Source: Stygiolobus sp037389425
GTDB lineage: Archaea > Thermoproteota > Thermoprotei_A > Sulfolobales > Sulfolobaceae
Length of the DNA: 64,000 nt
Direction: 5' to 3'
Assembly (NCBI RefSeq): GCF_037389425.1
Contig: NZ_JBBHKR010000052.1
Location: 1 to 64,000, forward strand
The translations under genes and the position numbers were made by a program. The stretch's first letter is position 1, and every line of letters begins with the position of its first letter. Below the pieces are notes generated by a model. That model had not been told where the DNA came from and did no database searches. It was given only the letters and a program-made list of their open reading frames with translations. Below, piece after piece: positions 40,632-49,106 of this stretch.

Positions 40632-42108
40632 ACGGTTTGAAGAGTGGTTTATCTTGAATATATTCTTTACCCAAGTTAAGAGCTATCTCGGCTTTAGCTA
40701 ACTCATAGCCTATGTATAGTGCGTGCTCCGCATTTACCCTAGTCTTCTCAAGAAGTCTTCTACCGATACTCAAACCGTCAGCTCCTATTAACGTGAACTT
40801 CTGCTTTCCGTACCAGTTGAGGTAGATATATTTGTTATCCTTAACAATCTTTACGAAACCTTCGTCCATATCCTTAGGCTCTATGTGACCTTCAACTATC
40901 TCGGGCGAGTAAAGGTCAGTACTACTAGTATCCACTTTTCCTCTTTTTTTGTCTTTAAGGATAAGTAAATCGATTCCTAGGTCCTTAGGAACTTTATGTT
41001 CTTTCATAGCTATGCTAACCATTTGTGATGCTTTCTTGACTTCAAGTGCAGACCCCCTAGTCTTACCCTTATCCATAATTAGTAAGTTCCCCACACCTAA
41101 CTCTCCAGCTATTGTAGTCATTAACGCATTTACTCCAACACTGTCCGCGTCTATTAGCTCTGTAACGTTTAGTATTCCCATGAGCATTGGCTCATCCTTT
41201 ATGGCTTCCCTCACTTTCTTGAATTCAATTATACTTTCAACTACTCCGTAAAGTGGTGGAGATAATACGGGGTCTAGTACTACTTTTTCAAAACCTTTTT
41301 GTTTAGCCCTCTCGTACAACTTAAGCGTGATTTCAGCCCTATTCTCCGTTGAATAAGGTGCGATCACAAATGAGGCGTCCTTTTTAATTACCTCAAGTTT
41401 TTCGATGTTCTCCTCGTTTAGGTTGAACACGAAACCTGCTCCGGCTTTGACACCTTCAATCAGCTCCTCTGGAGATGCAGAATCTATAGCGACCGGTATT
41501 AACTCTCTTAGAGATGCTACCTTACTCCTAACATCATCTAAATCATTATGACCGTTGGGAAAACCTAGGACTAAAACATCTATAAAGTCTATTTTCTCTA
41601 ATACCTCATCTTCGAGTTCCCTCCGCGGTTTGGTCGCATCGACCTCGAGAAAGATCCTAAAAGGGGGAGGTACAACAGGAATCTTTACGTTATCCACCTC
41701 GAATTTGTAATAGCCAGACTCCTCGACACTTCTCAAAGTGTCTTCCAGGTTCTTACCCCTCTCAATTTGGATAAATTTATCGGCAGGATATACTGTAGAC
41801 AATTCATACCCCTTCTTTAATAGATCTAACGCAAATGGGAGATCGTGAATGTCCTCAGTACCTTTGTAGGCTCTTATCCCCACTTTTTCTTCAATGGTTT
41901 TTGCATCCCCACTTGACAACCCCGGAATTATAATAAGATCAAAGCTGTTCACTTTGTCCCAAAACTTCTTTAGACTCTCCGCTATATACTCCGTCGTCAT
42001 CAGAGCTGCAACTGGATAATCCAAAACTAAAACATCAGCGTTGATCTTTTTAGCCACTTCCTCGACGGCTTTAAACGCTAATTTTCCAGTTACTAAAAGT
42101 ATTTTCAC
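40585..42108 (-). CDS. Dihydropteroate synthase-like protein (archaeal)
   Basis: This is a long archaeal DHPS-related protein (~507 aa from GTG 42108). An N-terminal domain (ILLVTGKLAFKAV) precedes a pterin-binding barrel part (VVLDPVLSPPLYG; MLMGILNVTELIDADSVG) and a C-terminal domain. A longer frame to 42243 would run into the divergent thioredoxin reductase promoter, so GTG 42108 is preferred. Position near mptE and PTPS supports methanopterin-like cofactor synthesis. Confidence 0.75.
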   Translation of the reverse strand: MKILLVTGKLAFKAVEEVAKKINADVLVLDYPVAALMTTEYIAESLKKFWDKVNSFDLIIIPGLSSGDAKTIEEKVGIRAYKGTEDIHDLPFALDLLKKGYELSTVYPADKFIQIERGKNLEDTLRSVEESGYYKFEVDNVKIPVVPPPFRIFLEVDATKPRRELEDEVLEKIDFIDVLVLGFPNGHNDLDDVRSKVASLRELIPVAIDSASPEELIEGVKAGAGFVFNLNEENIEKLEVIKKDASFVIAPYSTENRAEITLKLYERAKQKGFEKVVLDPVLSPPLYGVVESIIEFKKVREAIKDEPMLMGILNVTELIDADSVGVNALMTTIAGELGVGNLLIMDKGKTRGSALEVKKASQMVSIAMKEHKVPKDLGIDLLILKDKKRGKVDTSSTDLYSPEIVEGHIEPKDMDEGFVKIVKDNKYIYLNWYGKQKFTLIGADGLSIGRRLLEKTRVNAEHALYIGYELAKAEIALNLGKEYIQDKPLFKPYGYNSVSTERNRKNG

Positions 42109-42184
42109 AAAGTTTAAGTCCCAAAAGCACCTTATAAATGAAAGTTCAGAAAGCCTTAAATTCGAAGAGAAGTGAAATGTAAAT

Positions 42185-43156
42185 ATGAGTCTTATACCAA
42201 AATCGGCTGATGTTAAACCCGGTGAAACTTTTGATTTAATCATTGTAGGTCTCGGTCCGGCTGCGTACAGTGCTGCACTTTACGCCGCAAGATACATGCT
42301 CAAGACACTCGTTATCGGGGAGACACCTGGTGGACAACTCACTGAGGCAGGAGAAGTAGACGATTATCTCGGACTAATCGGAATCAATGCCCAAGACATG
42401 ATAAAAGTGTTTAATAAGCACATAGAGAAATACAACGTCCCAGTAGTCTTAGACCATGTAGAAAGTATTAGGAAGGACGGGGATGAATTCGTAGTAAAGG
42501 CTAAGAGGAAAGGGGAATTTAAAGCAAAGAGCGTTATACTAGCTATAGGAGTAAAGAGGAGAAAACTTAATGTACCGGGTGAAGCTGAGTTTACAGGAAG
42601 GGGTGTGTCTTACTGCTCGATCTGTGACGCGCCCTTATTTAAGAATAAGGTTGTAGCTGTTATAGGTGGTGGTGATTCGGCCTTAGAAGGTGCTGAAATT
42701 CTATCAAGGTATGCGACTAAAGTATACCTTATTCATAGAAGGGACGAGTTCAAGGGACAACCGATCTATCTAGAGAACATAAAAGCAAAGCCTAATGTCG
42801 AGATAATCCTCAATACCGTTGTCACTGAAATTAAGGGAGACAAATTAGTGAAGTCTATAGTGACTAAGAACGTGAAAACTGGAGAAACTAAGGAACTAAA
42901 CGTTAATGGAGTATTTGTGGAGATAGGGTTTGAACCACCGACGGATTTCGCAAGAGCTAACGGACTTGAAACTGACGCCATGGGATATATAAAAGTGGAC
43001 GAGTGGATGAGGACTAATATACAAGGAGTATTTGCCGCTGGGGATTGTACGGGAATGTGGTTAGGTTTCAGACAAGTCATAACTTCAGCCGCTCAAGGTG
43101 CTGTATCTGCTCACTCGGCTTTTAGGTATCTTAATGAATTGAAGAGGAAAAAATAA
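42185..43156 (+). CDS. trxB: Thioredoxin reductase
   Basis: The 323-aa flavoprotein has an FAD motif (VGLGPAAYSAALYAARY), the redox-active CSICDA disulfide, a second dinucleotide motif (VIGGGDSALEGAEI) and the terminal FAD contact FAAGDCTG. It reduces thioredoxin with NAD(P)H. The next gene begins directly after its stop codon. Confidence 0.92.
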   Translation: MSLIPKSADVKPGETFDLIIVGLGPAAYSAALYAARYMLKTLVIGETPGGQLTEAGEVDDYLGLIGINAQDMIKVFNKHIEKYNVPVVLDHVESIRKDGDEFVVKAKRKGEFKAKSVILAIGVKRRKLNVPGEAEFTGRGVSYCSICDAPLFKNKVVAVIGGGDSALEGAEILSRYATKVYLIHRRDEFKGQPIYLENIKAKPNVEIILNTVVTEIKGDKLVKSIVTKNVKTGETKELNVNGVFVEIGFEPPTDFARANGLETDAMGYIKVDEWMRTNIQGVFAAGDCTGMWLGFRQVITSAAQGAVSAHSAFRYLNELKRKK

Positions 43157-43951
43157 ATGAAGAGAGATGAAATAACTAAAATAGGGATAGAGGTAGCTAA
43201 GTTCTTAAGAGAGAAAAAAGATTCATCAGATATTGCGAAAATTATAGCTACACACGAAGATGACGTGACTAGGAAGATTGACAAAGAGAGCGAAGAATAC
43301 ATATTTGAGCTTATGAGAAAAACAGGTTATAAATTCAAATTTATTTCAGAGGAAGCGGGAACTGTAGAAGACTCAGGTTACGAATACAAAGCCATAATTG
43401 ATCCCATTGACGGGAGTACTAATTTTGTTTCTGGTATTCCGTGGTCTTCAGTGTCAATAGCTGTTTACAGAAGTGATGAAAATAACTTGTTACAATCAGT
43501 TACTGGAGTCATAACGAATATATTCACAATGGACACTTTTTCTTACGACGAAAAGTACTCTTACATTAATGACAAGGTAGTACAAAATATTAGAAAACCG
43601 GAAAAGATACTTATCTTAGCTTACTTTTCGAGGAATAAATTCGAAACGGTAAAAGAGTTTTTAAGCCAAGTCAGGGACTATAAGCTCAGAAGTTTAGGCA
43701 GTGCATCCCTCGACATGGTTCTTGTTTGTATGGGAAAAGCTACTATGTTCTTCGATATTAGGGGAAAACTAAGAAACGTAGATATTGCAGCTTCAAGTAA
43801 CTTCTGTAATAGACTAGGAATAAATCCTTATGATAAAAAGTTAGAAAGTATAAATTCAAGTTTGGATAAAGTAAGTACGCTAAGTGAAGTCATTGTATCT
43901 CTTGATCAGAATTTGAGTTCTTATCTTTCCTCTGCTTTAAAGAAGGTTTAA
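43157..43951 (+). CDS. Inositol monophosphatase-family phosphatase
   Basis: The 264-aa protein has the metal-binding FISEEAG and IDPIDGSTNF motifs. The last motif reads VDIAA where WDxAAG is usual. Archaeal members often combine inositol monophosphatase and fructose-1,6-bisphosphatase activity. It is fused in operon with trxB (no gap) and its 3' end overlaps the convergent AAA gene by 62 bases. Confidence 0.85.
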   Translation: MKRDEITKIGIEVAKFLREKKDSSDIAKIIATHEDDVTRKIDKESEEYIFELMRKTGYKFKFISEEAGTVEDSGYEYKAIIDPIDGSTNFVSGIPWSSVSIAVYRSDENNLLQSVTGVITNIFTMDTFSYDEKYSYINDKVVQNIRKPEKILILAYFSRNKFETVKEFLSQVRDYKLRSLGSASLDMVLVCMGKATMFFDIRGKLRNVDIAASSNFCNRLGINPYDKKLESINSSLDKVSTLSEVIVSLDQNLSSYLSSALKKV

Positions 43952-45716
43952 CCATTTCTACTGCCTCTACTAAGTCTTCATAAGTCAGTTTTCTCTGGAC
44001 GTTCCCTTTAATTATCTCCCTCAAAACTTTAAGTTTAGCTTCTCTAGCTACAGCAGCGAGATCAGCACCACTGAATCCGTCTGTAATTTCAGCTATCTTA
44101 GCACAGTTAACTTGTTCGCACTCCTCTTTTCCTATATACTTCCTAAGGATGTCCTCCCTTTCTTCTCTATTTGGTAAAGGCATGTAAATTATTCTATCAA
44201 ACCTACCTGGTCTCTTTAAGGCTGGATCAATATCCTCAATCCTATTTGTCGTTCCTATAACTACTACCTCTTTAAGACTTCTTATTCCATCCATTTCTGT
44301 TAATAACTGGTTTACTATCTTAGCCAACTCAGCCTTCTGTCCTTCCCTTCTAGGAGCTATAGCATCTAACTCGTCGAGTAGTATGATTGACGGTTTGTTC
44401 TCCCTAGCTCTGTTGAAGACCTCTTTTACAGTACTAACTGCTCCTTCATAACCTTTATATAATATTTCTGCACCGCTCAACATTATCAGTTTCACCTTTA
44501 ACGTTCTAGCAAGGGCTTTAGCCATCATAGTTTTACCTACTCCGGGCGGTCCGTATAGTAATATTCCCCTTATAGGGGGGATTTTCATCTGTTCCATCAA
44601 GTTAGAATACTTTAACTGAACTTCAAGTAAGTCGTAGAGCTCCTTTTTTACGTTAAAATATCCGCCTATATCATCTAAAGTGATCCTTTCGGAATTTTCG
44701 TCTTCTACTATTTCAGGTCCTTTAAACTTCCTTTCATAATCCATGCGGAATTTCTCATAGTCATCGAGCATTTGTAACGTTACGCTAGGCTTATACCTCT
44801 TTATTACTTCAACAAAATCCTCCATTGTTATCTGCCTTTCCCGTCCGGTCTCAAGGCTCTCAATGGCAACTTTTCTGGCTACCTCTTGACATACGTTTGC
44901 CAGATCAGCTCCGGTAAACCTCTCGGTCATCTCAGCAATCTTGTCTAAGTCTACATTTTCGGCTAGCGGTTTACCCACACAGTGAATCTTCAAAATCTCT
45001 TTTCTAGATTTTTTATCCGGAACTCCTACATAGATAAGTTTGTCAAATCTCCCAGCCCTAAGTAGAGCCTTATCAAGAAGTTGAGGTACATTAGTAGAAC
45101 CTACAATTATTACACCATCCTCGCTATGAATCCCGTCTATCTCAGACAACATTAAGGAAAGTAGTCTTGGTGTTACAGAATCACCAGTGTGGCTTTCCCT
45201 TTTTACTCCAATAGTATCGATCTCATCGAAGAAGAGAATACAAGGTGCATTTTTCCTCGCATTTGCGAAAAGTTCCCTTAATCTCGCCTCACTTTCACCG
45301 TACCACTTGCTCATTATATCGCTAATATTAACGTAAATGAAGTTGATCTTAGCTTCATTAGCTAAAGCCCTCATCATTAAAGATTTACCACACCCAGGTG
45401 GACCGAACAAGAGAATACCCTTAGGGGGTCTCAAACCGTATTTTTTAGCCAAGTCTTTGTGTTTTAGGGGAAGTTCAATATATTCCTTGATCTCCTTTTT
45501 TACATCTTCATAACCGCCTATCATGTCCCACGTTATTTTCTCTCCTGCGTCATCCTTTTTCTTAGTACTTTTCTGCTGTAATTGTACTGCCTTATCTGAA
45601 AGCATAAACTTTTGAGTATTCTTTTTAAATAACATATAAAGTAAAGTCATCATGACTGCAAGTACCCCTACCAATGATATAACAGTTTCTACATCTTGCG
45701 AAAAGACCATAATCAA
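43890..45716 (-). CDS. Membrane-anchored tandem AAA ATPase (CDC48-like)
   Basis: Two AAA modules are complete: GPPGCGKS (105-112) with CILFFDEID, and GPPGVGKT (about 385) with IILLDELD, each followed by arginine-finger and sensor segments. In place of the CDC48 N-domain, residues 11-30 form a hydrophobic helix followed by a Lys-rich linker, so the ATPase should be tethered to the inner face of the membrane. It probably extracts or remodels membrane proteins. Canonical archaeal CDC48/VAT is ~740-780 aa; this one has 608. Confidence 0.85.
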   Translation of the reverse strand: MIMVFSQDVETVISLVGVLAVMMTLLYMLFKKNTQKFMLSDKAVQLQQKSTKKKDDAGEKITWDMIGGYEDVKKEIKEYIELPLKHKDLAKKYGLRPPKGILLFGPPGCGKSLMMRALANEAKINFIYVNISDIMSKWYGESEARLRELFANARKNAPCILFFDEIDTIGVKRESHTGDSVTPRLLSLMLSEIDGIHSEDGVIIVGSTNVPQLLDKALLRAGRFDKLIYVGVPDKKSRKEILKIHCVGKPLAENVDLDKIAEMTERFTGADLANVCQEVARKVAIESLETGRERQITMEDFVEVIKRYKPSVTLQMLDDYEKFRMDYERKFKGPEIVEDENSERITLDDIGGYFNVKKELYDLLEVQLKYSNLMEQMKIPPIRGILLYGPPGVGKTMMAKALARTLKVKLIMLSGAEILYKGYEGAVSTVKEVFNRARENKPSIILLDELDAIAPRREGQKAELAKIVNQLLTEMDGIRSLKEVVVIGTTNRIEDIDPALKRPGRFDRIIYMPLPNREEREDILRKYIGKEECEQVNCAKIAEITDGFSGADLAAVAREAKLKVLREIIKGNVQRKLTYEDLVEAVEMVKPSLKQRKDKNSNSDQEIQ

Positions 45717-45740
45717 ACATCATTATGGAATTACAAATAT

Positions 45741-47312
45741 TTAAGTCATAGTTAGGTTTTTCAAGTCTCGAAGAATTTCCATAGCAGCGTTGTACCCGGG
45801 TGCACCGGTTACACCACCACCCGGATGAGTTCCAGAACCACATAAGTATAAGTTCCTTATAGGAGTTCTGTAATCCGAATAACCTAACAACGGCCTGAAA
45901 ACATACAGTTGATCAGGGGTCATGTCTAGGTGAAATATATTACCTCCCCACATCCCGAACCTCCTTTCGATATCCAAAGGGGTTAGGAACTCCATTTTCA
46001 CGGGCTTGAAATTAGGAGCATACTCCCTTACTGTCTCGAGAACGATCTCTGTCATTTTATCTCTTAGGTCATCAAGCTTAGGGGAGTAGGGCAAGTATTG
46101 ACCGAATATATTAAACACGAATTTCCCTTGCGGAGCTAACGTAGGGTCTATCGTAGATGGGATGTTAATAGAAAGCCATGGCTTCTTAGAATAACCGAAA
46201 AGCTTGGAGTCTAAGTAAGCATTCTCTATATAGTCTATTGAGGGCATTATAAGGATTGAAGCCTTATGTTCGTCTGTTAGTGACTTACCTTTACCGAAAT
46301 CCGGCAACTCTTCCAAGTAACCGTTAATTTTGAAAGACACACCCGTGGTTTTCAGTGCATCTACTCTTCTCAAAAAATAGTCGTCCAGTTCCGAGTTTCT
46401 TGCCAGCTTAAGAAACGTCGTTTTAGGATCCACATTTGACACTACTATCCTACTCTCCACGACTTTTCCGTTTTTCAGTTTTACGCCAACTACCCTCTCC
46501 TTTCCGTCAGAGTCCTTTTTGGTGAGTATTTCGTCTACTTCTGATGAAGTGAAGACCTCTACTCCCATATCCTTCGCCGCACTAGCTATCGCCTTACTTA
46601 CAGCCCCCATTCCTCCCTCTACATACCCCCATGCACCTTTTATCCCGTTCACCTCACCTATGTTGTGGTGCAGAAAAACATAAGCAGTACCGGGAGTCGA
46701 GGGAGAGGCATAAGTGCCAACAACTGCGTCCTCAATTAAAGCCGCTTTTACCTCTTCAGACTCAAAGAACTCGTCCAAAAACGACTTCCCGTCTTGGAAG
46801 AACATCCTAGCCAGACTTAAGGCTTTATCCTCGTCTATGCTCAGACCCTTAAAGAACGAAAAGAGCTCTTCTACCTCAGAAAATTTAGGAGGACGGTTTA
46901 GCATGAAAAAGTCAGCAACAGAGGAGAAAGTATCCAGAAGTTGGGCAAATTTCTCGTAGCTCCTTGCATCGTTCTTGGAATACTTCTCAATTTCCTTTAT
47001 TGTCTTTCTTGTGTCCGTCCATATAGAAATCCCCTTACCGTTTCCAAAAGGTACGTAAAGTCCTGGGTCTTTAAGATAAACCTTAAGACCGTATTTCTCT
47101 AGATGTAGATCTTCAATTATTTTTCTCCTTAACAAACTTAAGACATAGGAGCCTGTTGATACTCTAATTCCAGGCCATAACTCTTCAGTTGCAGCGGCCC
47201 CGCCGATTATCCCTCTTCTTTCGAATACCGCAACTCTCAGGCCTTCCTTTGCAAGATACGCGGCAGTCACAAGCCCATTATGGCCTCCTCCTATTATTAT
47301 TGCGTCGTACAT
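45741..47312 (-). CDS. Phytoene-dehydrogenase-like FAD oxidoreductase
   Basis: The N-terminus is a dinucleotide-binding motif (AIIIGGGHNGLVTAAYLA) and the C-terminus has the family's LCGSGTHPGGGVTGAPGYNAA. At 523 aa it matches PYROXD2/CrtI-like oxidoreductases, which act on isoprenoids in archaea; carotenoid desaturation or tetraether-tail saturation is possible. A 44-aa membrane peptide gene ends one base upstream of its ATG. Confidence 0.85.
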   Translation of the reverse strand: MYDAIIIGGGHNGLVTAAYLAKEGLRVAVFERRGIIGGAAATEELWPGIRVSTGSYVLSLLRRKIIEDLHLEKYGLKVYLKDPGLYVPFGNGKGISIWTDTRKTIKEIEKYSKNDARSYEKFAQLLDTFSSVADFFMLNRPPKFSEVEELFSFFKGLSIDEDKALSLARMFFQDGKSFLDEFFESEEVKAALIEDAVVGTYASPSTPGTAYVFLHHNIGEVNGIKGAWGYVEGGMGAVSKAIASAAKDMGVEVFTSSEVDEILTKKDSDGKERVVGVKLKNGKVVESRIVVSNVDPKTTFLKLARNSELDDYFLRRVDALKTTGVSFKINGYLEELPDFGKGKSLTDEHKASILIMPSIDYIENAYLDSKLFGYSKKPWLSINIPSTIDPTLAPQGKFVFNIFGQYLPYSPKLDDLRDKMTEIVLETVREYAPNFKPVKMEFLTPLDIERRFGMWGGNIFHLDMTPDQLYVFRPLLGYSDYRTPIRNLYLCGSGTHPGGGVTGAPGYNAAMEILRDLKNLTMT

Positions 47313-47313
47313 C

Positions 47314-47448
47314 TTACGCAGTACCCCGCCTTATTCTAAAAAAAGCCGCAATGGCTGCACCTGCAACTGATAAACCTATAGCGAGGTAAGCAAAGATTGT
47401 TATCATGTTCTGAACAGCTAACTCATCAGGAGGTATCGTAGTAGCCAT
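47314..47448 (-). CDS. Small single-helix membrane protein, 44 aa
   Basis: ATG 47448 (or in-frame ATG 47454) encodes MATTIPPDELAVQ, a hydrophobic helix (TIFAYLAIGLSVAGAAIAAFF) and a basic tail (RIRRGTA). The stop is followed after one base by the start of the FAD oxidoreductase gene, so it is translated with it and may anchor it to the membrane. It is too short for most gene finders. Confidence 0.6.
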   Translation of the reverse strand: MATTIPPDELAVQNMITIFAYLAIGLSVAGAAIAAFFRIRRGTA

Positions 47449-47488
47449 GATCATATAACTTCATTAACTCGGATAAAACTTTACTGGT

Positions 47489-48577
47489 ATGGAGTTCGTA
47501 TACCCTGATTACTCTTCGAGAAGTATTTATAATCTAGCCTGTGGGATAGCTGAATTTCTCGGGGTAAATAGGCAATGCAAAGGCAATAAGATTGGTATAA
47601 CCGGTAAAAGATTAGTCTTAGCGTTGATTGATGGTATGGGTTATAAAATGATGGAGAAGGCGGGAATAAATGTAGACACTTACATAACTACTGTTTTCCC
47701 TTCAACCACAGCAACAGTCATTACGACACTATTTACGGCCCAACTACCTGGAGAGCACGGGATTTTAGGCTATACAACATATTCCAAGAAACTCGGTTCT
47801 GTAATTAACACGTTGAAGTATACTTACCCCTTAATAGACTCAAGGGACTCGATTTCTTCACAAGTTAAGTATTCTACACTATTCCCAGAGGCAAAGAGCT
47901 ATTTAGCCGAGGTGACGGATAAGAACACAGCAGGGGTAATACCCAAGGGTTTAGACGATACTGAATTTACTAACATGACTCACGGTAAGGTGAAAGTGAC
48001 AAAGACATATAGCACTTATTTTGACGCATTCTACGAACTGAATAACGCTTTGAATGAGAACTATGATTTTGTGTACTTTTATATACCGGACGTCGACACA
48101 TTAGCTCATAAGCACGGCCCTAACACTGAAGTGGTCAAGGAGGCGATCAAAGATATCTACGGAAGGTTGAGTAAACTAGCTGCGTTGAGAAGAGAATACG
48201 AATTCGTTATTATCGCAGATCATGGTCATGTACAAACAAGAGATCATGTAATTTTCAATAACGACACTGAATTCCTTAACATTTTAGATTTACCCCCTTA
48301 TGGCGACTCAAGGGCTATTTTCCTCCACAGTAAGTACGATCTGAAGACCTACCTTTACTCAAGGTATCCTTCATTAAAGGTATTCCCTAGGAATGAGTTT
48401 GAAAAGTTGTTAGGTAAGGAAGGCTCTTACGCCGATTTCATAGCAGTCCCTGATGATGATAAGGCTTACGTTTATTTATTTAAGCAACAACAAGATGACT
48501 ATACAAAGTTAATAGGTCATCACGGGGGACTGAGTGAGGACGAGATGAAAATACCTTTGGTGATCATGAATGGTTGA
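47489..48577 (+). CDS. Alkaline phosphatase-superfamily phosphodiesterase/nucleotide pyrophosphatase
   Basis: The metal-binding set is LALIDGMGY, FPSTTATVITTLFTA (nucleophile Thr), PDVDTLAHKHGP and IIADHGHVQ with a late HHGGL, as in type I phosphodiesterases. The 362-aa protein has no signal peptide, so it acts in the cytoplasm. It overlaps the phosphoribosyltransferase by 8 bases, suggesting nucleotide salvage or turnover. Confidence 0.85.
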   Translation: MEFVYPDYSSRSIYNLACGIAEFLGVNRQCKGNKIGITGKRLVLALIDGMGYKMMEKAGINVDTYITTVFPSTTATVITTLFTAQLPGEHGILGYTTYSKKLGSVINTLKYTYPLIDSRDSISSQVKYSTLFPEAKSYLAEVTDKNTAGVIPKGLDDTEFTNMTHGKVKVTKTYSTYFDAFYELNNALNENYDFVYFYIPDVDTLAHKHGPNTEVVKEAIKDIYGRLSKLAALRREYEFVIIADHGHVQTRDHVIFNNDTEFLNILDLPPYGDSRAIFLHSKYDLKTYLYSRYPSLKVFPRNEFEKLLGKEGSYADFIAVPDDDKAYVYLFKQQQDDYTKLIGHHGGLSEDEMKIPLVIMNG

Positions 48578-49106
48578 GTATTATATCCCTAAGTGGGAGG
48601 AAATAGAAGAAGGGATTTTAACAATAACAGAAAGAATGCTGAGTGATGATTTTGTCCCTGACGTAATTGTGGCTATTCTTACTGGCGGAGTAATCCCAGC
48701 CAAACTAATGTCGGATGTGCTGGGAATAAAGAGCATGAGATATATTGACGTCAAGTTCTATAAGGGAGTAAATACTAAGGAAAATAAGCCTATAGTGAGA
48801 GCGGTATACGTAGATAGTCTTGAGAACAAAAAAGTTCTCGTCATAGACGACGTGTCGGATACTGGGGAAACATTAGACTTTATCGGGAACGTCATAGCAA
48901 TGTTTAACCCTTCTTTAGTAAGGACAGCAACAATATTCGTTAAGCCGTGGTCTAGAAAGTATCCGGACTATTACTACAAAGTAGTTGATAAATGGATCAT
49001 CTTCCCTTGGGACAAGTGGGAGGTAGTTAGAGAAAACATTGAAGCACCGGTTGATAAGAAAGAGAGGTTCTTAGAAATACTCAAAAAATTGAGGAAAAAC
49101 AGTTAG
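48570..49106 (+). CDS. Purine-type phosphoribosyltransferase
   Basis: The PRPP-binding motif VLVIDDVSDTGETL and the N-terminal VAILTGGVIPAKL segment identify a type I phosphoribosyltransferase of 178 aa, likely for xanthine/guanine or hypoxanthine. It is coupled to the phosphodiesterase gene upstream and its last 4 bases overlap the convergent mutase gene. Confidence 0.85.
   Translation: MVEYYIPKWEEIEEGILTITERMLSDDFVPDVIVAILTGGVIPAKLMSDVLGIKSMRYIDVKFYKGVNTKENKPIVRAVYVDSLENKKVLVIDDVSDTGETLDFIGNVIAMFNPSLVRTATIFVKPWSRKYPDYYYKVVDKWIIFPWDKWEVVRENIEAPVDKKERFLEILKKLRKNS

Noticed and set aside
40949..41251. A 100-aa plus-strand frame inside the DHPS-like gene
   Set aside because: Typical shadow frame with biased composition and no promoter.
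42109..42243. N-terminal extension of the DHPS-like protein to ATG 42243
   Set aside because: It would overlap the divergent thioredoxin reductase start, and the extension has no family similarity; GTG 42108 precedes the conserved ILLVTGKL.
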